A stretch of DNA of 6,173 nt, from the NCBI GenBank assembly GCA_015655615.1, contig JAATES010000060.1, forward strand, positions 1 to 6,173, given 5' to 3'. This DNA comes from Actinomycetales bacterium. GTDB taxonomy: Bacteria; Actinomycetota; Actinomycetes; Actinomycetales; Cellulomonadaceae. Under the pieces are notes generated by a model that did no database searches, was not told the DNA's origin, and saw only the letters and a program-made list of their open reading frames with translations. Both the position numbers and the translations under genes were made by a program. Position 1 is the stretch's first letter, and each line of letters begins with the position of its first letter. Below are positions 1 to 5,474 of the stretch, piece by piece.

Positions 1-192
1 CTCGTGCCGACCCTCCGCTGCCGCAAGGGCCAGCAGGATCTCCCGTTCCTCGCCGGTGCGCCGGGTGGCCAGATCCCGATAGATGGCCGCCTCCATACGC
101 TCGTCAGCCAGGTTCCGGCGCCATCGGCGCAGCGACCGCGGGCTCTGGTCCGTGGTGGTGGCCGACCCGCCACCGAGACGAGGAGTAGTCAT
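1..192 (-). CDS. VIT1/CCC1-family Fe/Mn transporter with ferritin-like N-terminus (partial, 5' end only)
   Basis: The first 64 codons are present, from ATG at 190-192; the rest lies beyond the left edge. After a Thr/Ser-rich start of about 20 residues comes RRWRRNLADERMEAAIYRDL (from residue 22), then a helix ending AAAEGRHE. This looks like the rubrerythrin/ferritin-like domain that precedes the membrane part in many bacterial VIT1/CCC1 proteins. Glu31 in DERMEAA and the Glu60-x-x-His63 pair match diiron ligand positions. Family members move Fe2+ or Mn2+ across membranes, and the ferritin-like domain is thought to bind iron in the cytoplasm. The membrane segments are not visible here, so transport is inferred from the N-terminal pattern alone; a free-standing rubrerythrin-like protein is the alternative. 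A short GAGGG lies directly upstream of the ATG. The gene sits 100 bases downstream of the macro-like gene on the same strand. Confidence 0.75.
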   Translation of the reverse strand, partial: MTTPRLGGGSATTTDQSPRSLRRWRRNLADERMEAAIYRDLATRRTGEEREILLALAAAEGRHE

Positions 193-292
193 CCCTCGAT
201 TCTGGCAAATCTGCGCGCATCCTGTGTTGGTGCGACCACAATTCCGATTTCGCCCAGGCGAGGCCACCCACGCGCCGCCCGGGGACCGGGAG
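193..292 (-). other. Intergenic gap between macro-like gene and VIT1 gene, with two small hairpins
   Basis: This 100-base gap holds two short GC hairpins. One has 5-bp arms CCCGG/CCGGG around GGA at 278-290, just after the stop of the macro-like gene. The other is TCGCC-CA-GGCGA at 250-261. Neither is followed by a T-run on the minus strand, so neither is a convincing intrinsic terminator. A weak promoter for the VIT1 gene could lie here (TTGTGG, and CAGAAT near the start codon), but the match is too poor to call. Confidence 0.3.
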
Positions 293-670
293 TCAGTGGC
301 TCTCGAAGGACGTGGGCAGCACGACGTTTCCGGAGTGCCGGGCGAACAACGAGGAGACCTCCGTGACGGGGTACCCCGCGATCCCGGTTCCCAGGCGCGT
401 GACCCAGAAGGTGAGCTCCTGGTGCTGGCGGGCATACGTCAGGAACCGGCCGACGGCATCGCGCATCTCGTCCCAGCCGGACATCGTGTCGATGGCGTAA
501 CACCGGCCAGTCGGGCCGTCGCCCACGCCCCACTCGGCACCGAAATGCTGATGTGCGAACCGCGCTGCGCCGCCGCCATGGAATCCCGCCTTGTTCGCAC
601 CGAAGACGAAGATCGTGTTCTCGGGCAGTTCTTCGATCGGCTCCGGGGTGTTAGCCACCTCATCGGTCAT
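293..670 (-). CDS. Small macro-like protein, A1S_2505 / 'phage non-structural protein' family
   Basis: A 125-residue soluble protein from ATG at 668-670; a GTG three codons upstream (677-679) would give 128 residues. I prefer the ATG because the purine-rich AGAGGG is then about 11 bases away, whereas it nearly touches the GTG. After an acidic leader of about 18 residues the sequence reads FVFGANKAGFHGGGAA (residues 21-36), a Gly-rich GVGDGPTG (48-55), and TRLGTGIAGYP (91-101). The order of the GxHGGGAA loop and the GTGIAGYP loop resembles the two nucleotide-binding loops of macro domains. I recognise the overall pattern as the A1S_2505-type family found in phages and bacterial genomes. Its biochemical role is not established to my knowledge; binding of ADP-ribose or a related nucleotide is an inference. 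It is an odd neighbour in an iron locus. It lies 98 bases after hemH on the same strand and could be co-transcribed. Confidence 0.8.
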   Translation of the reverse strand: MTDEVANTPEPIEELPENTIFVFGANKAGFHGGGAARFAHQHFGAEWGVGDGPTGRCYAIDTMSGWDEMRDAVGRFLTYARQHQELTFWVTRLGTGIAGYPVTEVSSLFARHSGNVVLPTSFESH

Positions 671-768
671 GCTCGCCACGCCCTCTCGATTCTGCGAAGG
701 CCCGACACCCTCGTCCGGTCCCGCCCCGCCCGATTCCTCCTGCTATCGACCCCACCACGCAGCCGCCG
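671..768 (-). other. Gap between hemH and the macro-like gene
   Basis: Ninety-eight bases without a credible gene. On the minus strand it contains a strong AGGAGGA about 60 bases upstream of the macro-like gene. The reading frame opened there is only about 25 codons, has no ATG/GTG/TTG at the right distance, and ends in a TGA inside the macro-like gene. No T-tailed hairpin is visible after the hemH stop, so read-through into the next gene is possible. Confidence 0.3.
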
Positions 769-1854
769 TCACACAGCAGGACTTCCGTCCTGTTCCGCCC
801 CGCCAGCGGTGTGGTGTTCATGACGTTTGCCGGCGGTCACCCACCCGGTCAGATGCCGGCCAACCAAGCCGGTCAATGCCGCCGTCCATTCCGGCCGCCC
901 GTTGCCCCAGGGGATGTAGTGGAACTGCGACCCACCGGCGTCCGTGAACGCCGAACGGTTGAGGATGTCGATCTCCTCCAGCGTCTCCAGGCAGTCCGAG
1001 ACGAACCCGGGGCAGAGCACGTCCACCCGGCCGATACCGGAACGGCCCAGCTGCGTCACGGTGTCAATGGTCGCCGGTTTCAGCCATTCAGCCGGTCCGA
1101 ACACCGACTGGAACGTCGTCAGCACCATCTCGGCGCCCAGGCCAAGCCGTTCTCGCAACGCAGCCGCCGTCACCTCGCATTCCGCCCGGTAGGGGTCCCC
1201 GGCCTGGTGCATGGCCATCGGGATCGCATGAAAGCTGAGGAGCAGCCGGTCCCCGCCGGAGAAATCCGGCTTCCCGATGGCCTCCCAGTGTCGCTCCACC
1301 GCCGTGGCGAGCGCCGAGAGGTAGCCCTCGTCCACGGGAAAGGACCGCACCGTGCGCAACTCCAGCTGATCCCTGGACCGTAGCCCCCAGCGGTAGACCT
1401 CATCCAGCACCGTGCCCGCCGAGGACGCCGCATACTGCGGGTAGAGCGGCACGACGAGCACACGCCGGTGGCCATCGGCATAGACCTCGTCCAGGACGTC
1501 GCTCAGCGCCGGGGACCCATACCGCATCGCCAGGCGCACCGAGGCCGCACCGCCCAGGTCCGCGCTCAGCGCCGCAGTCTGCGCTCGAGTGTGCACGAGC
1601 AGCGGAGAGCCCTGCTCGGTCCAGATCGACGCGTACTTCTCGGCTGAGGCCTTGGGCCGAAATCGCAGGATGATGCCTTCGAGGATGGGGCGCCATAGTG
1701 CGGGATGCATCTCGACCACCCTGCGATCCGATAGGAACTCACGCAGGTAGGGCCGCACCGCCCTGGCGTGAGGCGCTTCGGGTGTTCCCAGGTTGACCAG
1801 CACCACGGCTGGCATGGGCGTGATGTCGCGCCTCGGTACCGCCTGCACTGTCAT
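769..1854 (-). CDS. hemH: Ferrochelatase, proteobacterial (protoporphyrin) type
   Basis: A complete 361-residue ferrochelatase, which inserts Fe2+ into a porphyrin at the end of haem synthesis. The N-terminal pattern VVLVNLGTPEAP (17-28), then REFLSDRRVVE and SIWTEQGSPL (76-85), is the classical HemH signature. The catalytic His is His209 in LLLSFHAIPM. The conserved acidic helix is CPGFVSDCLETLEEID (281-296). CPGFxxDCLETLEEI and YIPWGN resemble E. coli-type protoporphyrin ferrochelatases. Actinobacterial coproporphyrin ferrochelatases usually begin like LLLSFGGPEGP and carry cysteines for a [2Fe-2S] cluster near the C-terminus. Here the only cysteines are 226, 281 and 288, so no such cluster is expected. 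The short C-terminal tail is His-rich (KRHEHH). The start ATG overlaps the stop of the upstream ABC gene by 4 bases, which fixes the start and implies coupled translation; an internal ATG (codon 14) is a less likely start. Transfer from a proteobacterial source is possible. Confidence 0.95.
   Translation of the reverse strand: MTVQAVPRRDITPMPAVVLVNLGTPEAPHARAVRPYLREFLSDRRVVEMHPALWRPILEGIILRFRPKASAEKYASIWTEQGSPLLVHTRAQTAALSADLGGAASVRLAMRYGSPALSDVLDEVYADGHRRVLVVPLYPQYAASSAGTVLDEVYRWGLRSRDQLELRTVRSFPVDEGYLSALATAVERHWEAIGKPDFSGGDRLLLSFHAIPMAMHQAGDPYRAECEVTAAALRERLGLGAEMVLTTFQSVFGPAEWLKPATIDTVTQLGRSGIGRVDVLCPGFVSDCLETLEEIDILNRSAFTDAGGSQFHYIPWGNGRPEWTAALTGLVGRHLTGWVTAGKRHEHHTAGGAEQDGSPAV
1851..1854 (-). 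promoter_or_regulatory. ATGA stop/start overlap joining the CydC-like gene and hemH
   Basis: On the minus strand the four bases read ATGA: the ATG starts hemH and the TGA ends the CydC-like ABC gene. Such overlaps normally mean translation of the second gene depends on ribosomes finishing the first, so transporter and ferrochelatase are expected to be made together. Confidence 0.85.
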
Positions 1855-3605
1855 GTGGCCCTCGTCCCCGGACTCTGGTCATTGTCCTGCTCGGCGATCC
1901 TGCCTCCGTCGAGTCGCACGACCCGGTCGGCCTCGCGCACGGTCGCAAGCCGATGGGCGATCACCAAGGTGGTCCGGTTGTGCGCCAGTGCAGTCAGGGC
2001 ACCGGTCAGTTCGGCCTCGGTTCGCACGTCGAGCTGACTGGTGACCTCGTCGAGGATCAGCACCGGAGCATCCCGAAGCAGCGCCTGGGCGATTGCGACA
2101 CGCTGGCGCTGGCCTCCCGAGAGCTGCTGGCCGAGCTCGCCTACCCGCGTCTGCAAGCCGTCGGGAAGACCGGCAATGGTCCCTGTCAGAGCAGCGACCC
2201 GACAGGCCTCCTCGAGTTCCTCCCTGGTCGCCTCCGGGCGGGCGATCCGCAGATTCGCCTCGATCGTGTCGTTGAACAAGTAGGGCCGCTGGGACACGAC
2301 CGACACGAGCCGACGCAGATCCTCGTCCGCGAGATCCCGCAGGTCCACTCCCCCGATGCTGACCGATCCCTTGTCCGGGTCCCAGAACCGTGCCAGCAGG
2401 CTGGCGAGGGTCGACTTGCCAGAACCTGATACGCCGACCAGAGCGGTCACCGTGCCCGGCTCGAGGACGAGGGACACGTCACGCAGCACGACAGGGCCAG
2501 GACCGTCAGCCGGATCCCGCGCGGGGTAGGCGAAGGACACCGACTCGAACCGCACCTCGCTCAGTCCCTCCGGTGGGGACGCCGGAACAGCCGGCTCCGT
2601 CGTCGCGGGGGCGGCCTCGGTGATCTCGGCGATCCGCGCGGCGGAGGCGAAGGCCTGATCGAGATCGGCCACGCACTCCTCCACGGCCAGAACGGCGGGC
2701 ATCGTCCCGACCACCACAGCCAGCACGATGACCAGATCGCCCCACTCCAGCAGTCCGGATCGGACACGCGAAGACCCGACCAGCAGCACGACGACGGCAG
2801 CTGCCGCCACCAGCGCGCCGTTCAGGCCCCGGCGCACCGCCACCCACCGTCCCAGGACCTTCTCCTCCTGAGCCGCGAGCGCTCCGACCTCCGCCCATTC
2901 GCCGCGACGGCGCGGACCGTAACCGAAGGCGAGGACCTCGCGAACACCCTGGACCGAATCGGTGATGTGCTGGGCGATCTGTCCTCGGACCACCCGCAGC
3001 CGCCGTGCTGCCTGAAGCGCGGATGCCGAGCCGAGCAGCGGGACGGCAGCTCCGATCAGCGCCCAGAAGACCAGCGCGACGACGGCCAGGGCCAGGTCCT
3101 TGGTGACGGCGATCCATCCCGCCACCGCAAGGGGCACCACCAGGGCCGTGACGACTGGCGCCAGCGTATGGGCGAAGAAGACCTCGACACGATCGACGTC
3201 CCGGGTGGCCCGCGACAGCAGGTCGCCGGTACGACGGCCCATCACCGCTGCCGGCGCCTGAGGCTCCAGCCGGTCGTAGAAGTAGGTGCGTAAGAGCGCC
3301 AGTGCTTTGAAAGCGACCAGATGGCCGCTGTACTGCTCCAGGTAACGTGCCACTGCCTTGATCAGCGACAGCACGGCCAACGTGATCACGAGGGCGGACA
3401 CCGACCACTCGGCGGTGCTGGATGCTACGACGATGCCATGCGCCGCGACCCCGAGGATCGCCGCACCGGCCAGCAGCATCAGCGTTCGCATCGCAATGCT
3501 GATGACCAGCGGAGTCAGTACGGGGCGCGCCTGACGGAGCAGCCACCGGCTCAGCTCCCGTCGGGTAGGAGCAGTCACCGAACGCACCTCGTCGTCCTCG
3601 CTCAT
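1851..3605 (-). CDS. CydC-like ABC half-transporter (membrane + ATPase domains)
   Basis: A 584-residue ABC half-transporter: one membrane domain (about 1-325) with roughly six hydrophobic segments (near 31-58, 68-88, 145-164, 171-192, 259-277, 288-307), then an ATPase domain (about 348-575). The ATPase motifs are intact: Walker A GVSGSGKST (391-399), Q-loop Gln439, signature LSGGQ (495-499), Walker B VLILDE (515-520), D-loop SQLD (523-526) and H-loop His551. The stretch GRRTGDLLSRATRDVD (123-138) in the first cytoplasmic region is typical of CydC. CydDC in E. coli has been linked to cytochrome bd assembly, to cysteine/glutathione export and more recently to haem transport. No cydAB is in the window, and siderophore or haem transport is equally possible given the neighbours. 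It presumably pairs with the CydD-like protein, whose stop overlaps its start by 4 bases. The substrate cannot be read from the sequence. Confidence 0.9.
   Translation of the reverse strand: MSEDDEVRSVTAPTRRELSRWLLRQARPVLTPLVISIAMRTLMLLAGAAILGVAAHGIVVASSTAEWSVSALVITLAVLSLIKAVARYLEQYSGHLVAFKALALLRTYFYDRLEPQAPAAVMGRRTGDLLSRATRDVDRVEVFFAHTLAPVVTALVVPLAVAGWIAVTKDLALAVVALVFWALIGAAVPLLGSASALQAARRLRVVRGQIAQHITDSVQGVREVLAFGYGPRRRGEWAEVGALAAQEEKVLGRWVAVRRGLNGALVAAAAVVVLLVGSSRVRSGLLEWGDLVIVLAVVVGTMPAVLAVEECVADLDQAFASAARIAEITEAAPATTEPAVPASPPEGLSEVRFESVSFAYPARDPADGPGPVVLRDVSLVLEPGTVTALVGVSGSGKSTLASLLARFWDPDKGSVSIGGVDLRDLADEDLRRLVSVVSQRPYLFNDTIEANLRIARPEATREELEEACRVAALTGTIAGLPDGLQTRVGELGQQLSGGQRQRVAIAQALLRDAPVLILDEVTSQLDVRTEAELTGALTALAHNRTTLVIAHRLATVREADRVVRLDGGRIAEQDNDQSPGTRAT
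3602..3605 (-). promoter_or_regulatory. ATGA stop/start overlap joining the two ABC half-transporter genes
   Basis: On the minus strand ATGA contains the start of the CydC-like gene and the stop of the CydD-like gene. Coupled translation would give equal amounts of the two halves of a heterodimer, supporting the view that they form one transporter. Confidence 0.85.
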
Positions 3606-5266
3606 GACGCCTCCGCCGTCGTCACGACGCCGTCGACCAGGGCGACCACCCGGTCCGCACGTTGCGCGGCCTGGGCACGGTGGGTGATGGACAGCACCGT
3701 CCGGCCCTCGGTGAGGCGATCCAGCGCGCTGAGGATGGCCGTCTCGGACTGGACGTCGACCTGCGAGGTCGGCTCATCCAGCAAGATGATCGGTGCGTCC
3801 TTGAGGAAGGCCCTGGCGATGGCGACTCGCTGCGCCTGGCCACCGGAGATCGCCATGCCCCGCTCGCCGACCACGGTGTCCAGCCCCTGCGGCCAGCGCC
3901 GGACCTCGTCCGCCAGGTTCGCGTCCGCGAGCGATTGCCACAACTCGTCGTCCGAGGCCTGGGGTGCGGCGATCCGCAGATTGGTTGCCAGGGTGCCCGT
4001 GAACAGGTAGGTGGTCTGTGCCACCACCGCGCACTGCTGGTGCGCCCAGCCCTCGTAGGCCTCCGCCAGCGCGATGCCCCGCAGGGAGACCGAACCCGAC
4101 TGCGGGCAATACGTGCCCTGGATCAGGTCGAGCAACGTGGACTTTCCCTCGCCGGAACGCCCGATCAGCGCCACATGCTCGCCCGGCGCGACCTCGAGCG
4201 AGGCTCCGCGCAGGACCGGGGCGGCGGCGTCATAGGCGAAGTGGACGTTGTCAAGCCGGATGCGCGGCTCCCCTGCACCGTCCAGGTCCGTCGCCGACGG
4301 CGGCACCGCGGTTCCAGACTCGCCGGGCACGGTCTCCCCGCGCGCTTCCGGCGTCGTCTGAGCGAGGAATGACCGGATCTCCCGGCGCGCCGCCATCCCG
4401 CCCATGCCGATGTAGAAGAACTTGCCGATCTGATCGAGCGGCTCCAGGAGCAGGGTCGAGAGCAGCACGATCGCCACGGCCTGGCCTGGGGAGATCGCAC
4501 CGTCTCGGAGCTGGGTGACCGCGAGCCAGGCAGCGATGGTGAGCATGCCCAGTGAGAACCCGGCATCCGCGACCAGCAGCACCAGCTGATTGCCGGCCAG
4601 CAGCCGCATCACATGCCGACGGACGTTCTGTGCGGCCGCGGCCAGGTGCACGCCACGCCGCTTCCCGGCCCCCAGCCCCCGCAGAGTGGGAAGCCCCTGG
4701 ATCGAGTCGAGGAACTCCGCCGACAGGTGACGGGCCGCGACGCGGTAGCGCGACGACACCGACTTGAAGGCCGACTGGAAACCACCGATGATCACGGGAA
4801 TGGCGGGGATCGCCACCGCAAGCCAGAGCGCACTCCTGAGGTCCACGGCCCATCCCATGACCACCAGGACCAGGATGGGACTCGTCATCGAGGCGATCAT
4901 GGGCCCCACGAAGGTGACCCGGAACCCTGTGGACCGTTCGACGGCATCCGTCGCGGTTGAGACCGTCCGGCCCGTGTGCTCCGGGCCCCGGCGGGCAGGT
5001 CCGAGGGTGAGGATCCGCCGCAGGATCGCATCGCGATCAGCCGATTCCACGCGCGCCCTCGCCCGGGGCATACCGGCAAGCCCCGCCCAGCCGCATAGAC
5101 CCACGAACACGGGAGCGAGCACGAGTACCAGCAGCGACCACCCGCCGATGCGCCTGCCCAGCATGATGGCATCCACCGTGTGGCCCATAGCGATGTAGAC
5201 CGAGGCCAGAGCCAGCGCGGCCCCCCACAAGAACGCCATTGGCCGAAAGGCAGTCACCTCAAGCAC
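3602..5266 (-). CDS. CydD-like ABC half-transporter (membrane + ATPase domains)
   Basis: With GTG at 5264-5266 the protein has 554 residues. Hydrophobic segments lie near 11-29, 42-61, 122-141, 145-162, 226-250 and 258-275. The sequence LSAEFLDSIQGLPTLRGLG (about 181-199) before the fifth segment is characteristic of CydD. The ATPase domain has Walker A GRSGEGKST (369-377), Q-loop Gln417, signature ISGGQ (473-477), Walker B IILLDE (493-498), D-loop SQVD and H-loop His529; all look functional. The frame stays open upstream to 5509, but that extension is Gly/Pro-rich, unlike the family, and covers the divergent control region, so I reject it. The exact start is unclear: GTG at 5257, ATG at 5239, or an in-frame ATC at 5285-5287 that alone has a well-placed Shine-Dalgarno. 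Starting at 5239 would remove the residues that normally precede the first membrane segment. It is the first gene of the operon and the probable partner of the CydC-like protein. Confidence 0.88.
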   Translation of the reverse strand: MLEVTAFRPMAFLWGAALALASVYIAMGHTVDAIMLGRRIGGWSLLVLVLAPVFVGLCGWAGLAGMPRARARVESADRDAILRRILTLGPARRGPEHTGRTVSTATDAVERSTGFRVTFVGPMIASMTSPILVLVVMGWAVDLRSALWLAVAIPAIPVIIGGFQSAFKSVSSRYRVAARHLSAEFLDSIQGLPTLRGLGAGKRRGVHLAAAAQNVRRHVMRLLAGNQLVLLVADAGFSLGMLTIAAWLAVTQLRDGAISPGQAVAIVLLSTLLLEPLDQIGKFFYIGMGGMAARREIRSFLAQTTPEARGETVPGESGTAVPPSATDLDGAGEPRIRLDNVHFAYDAAAPVLRGASLEVAPGEHVALIGRSGEGKSTLLDLIQGTYCPQSGSVSLRGIALAEAYEGWAHQQCAVVAQTTYLFTGTLATNLRIAAPQASDDELWQSLADANLADEVRRWPQGLDTVVGERGMAISGGQAQRVAIARAFLKDAPIILLDEPTSQVDVQSETAILSALDRLTEGRTVLSITHRAQAAQRADRVVALVDGVVTTAEAS

Positions 5267-5284
5267 TTTACGCGGAGCTGGCCC

Positions 5285-5299
5285 GATTGCGCCTCCTCC
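5285..5299 (-). promoter_or_regulatory. Strong Shine-Dalgarno (GGAGGAGG) followed by in-frame ATC, upstream of CydD-like gene
   Basis: On the minus strand GGAGGAGG (5292-5299) is followed after CGCA by ATC (5285-5287) in the frame of the CydD-like protein, seven codons before GTG 5264-5266. A start there would give a leader of about 17 residues before the first membrane segment, a normal length for the family. From GGAGGAGG to the GTG is 25 bases, too far for ordinary initiation. Whether ATC is used is unproven. Confidence 0.4.
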
Positions 5300-5359
5300 G
5301 TGACAGCACTGTGACCCGGTCCCGGGCTCGACCCCCGCTCCGGGACCCGGTGCCGATCC

Positions 5360-5369
5360 GGAATATTCC
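5360..5369. repeat. Perfect 10-bp palindrome GGAATATTCC in the divergent region
   Basis: GGAATATTCC is its own reverse complement and is the only AT-rich core in this region. It lies roughly midway between the two divergent genes (about 94 bases from the CydD-like GTG and 105 from the isochorismate synthase start). It could be an operator, a -10 region, or chance. Confidence 0.45.
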
Positions 5370-5390
5370 CCCGACCGCGTACGCTGCACC

Positions 5391-5406
5391 ATGGTCATGT
5401 GGCCAT
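5391..5406. repeat. Imperfect inverted repeat ATGGTCA-TG-TGGCCAT
   Basis: The 7-base arms ATGGTCA and TGGCCAT match in six of seven positions around a TG centre. It lies between the first palindrome and the isochorismate synthase gene, a sensible place for a repressor site. No regulator family is recognised from the sequence. Confidence 0.35.
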
Positions 5407-5465
5407 CCGGCATCGGGCCGGAGCCAGGCGCATCGCCCGGGCAACGGGCGTGAGGACCTTTCGAC

Positions 5466-5470
5466 GGAGG
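5466..5470 (+). promoter_or_regulatory. Ribosome binding site of the isochorismate synthase gene, followed by ATCATC
   Basis: GGAGG is followed after CGAG by ATC ATC ACT GCG in the frame of the isochorismate synthase. The spacing (4 bases to the first ATC, 7 to the second) is right for initiation, but neither codon is ATG, GTG or TTG. An in-frame TGA at 5451-5453 rules out any start further upstream. Confidence 0.5.
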
Positions 5471-5474
5471 CGAG

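Larger units (their letters stand above)
5267..5474. promoter_or_regulatory. Divergent control region between the ABC/hemH operon and isochorismate synthase gene
   Basis: About 200 bases between two divergently read genes, so promoters for both should lie here. The one AT-rich island in an otherwise GC-rich stretch is the palindrome at 5360-5369, which could serve as a -10 element in either direction. A second imperfect palindrome lies at 5391-5406. I looked for a DtxR/IdeR/DmdR-type iron box (TTAGG-TnAGCCTAACCT-like) and saw none, so iron control through that regulator is not supported by the visible sequence. No confident -35/-10 pair could be assigned. Confidence 0.55.

Noticed and set aside
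278..290. CCCGG-GGA-CCGGG hairpin as an intrinsic terminator of the macro-like gene
   Set aside because: The stem is only 5 bp and no T-run follows on the minus strand; such short GC hairpins are frequent by chance here.
83..823. Plus-strand open frame of 246 codons across the macro-like gene and the hemH end
   Set aside because: It is antisense to recognised genes, crosses several gene boundaries and shows no family pattern; long open antisense frames are expected at this GC content.
2506..3546. Minus-strand 346-codon frame inside the CydC-like gene
   Set aside because: It is a frame-shifted reading of the same gene; the in-frame product has all ABC motifs, and this one is Gly/Arg/Ala-rich nonsense.
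3321..4372. Plus-strand open frames of 229 and 236 codons within the ABC transporter genes
   Set aside because: They lie opposite conserved ABC ATPase and membrane sequence, and their translations are Arg/His/Gln-rich shadows without recognisable motifs.
5285..5310. GTGACAGCACTGTGAC-like repeat as an operator upstream of the CydD-like gene
   Set aside because: Only ACAG/CTGT pairs as an inverted repeat; the flanking bases match as a direct, not inverted, repeat, and the site adjoins the Shine-Dalgarno. Too weak to call.
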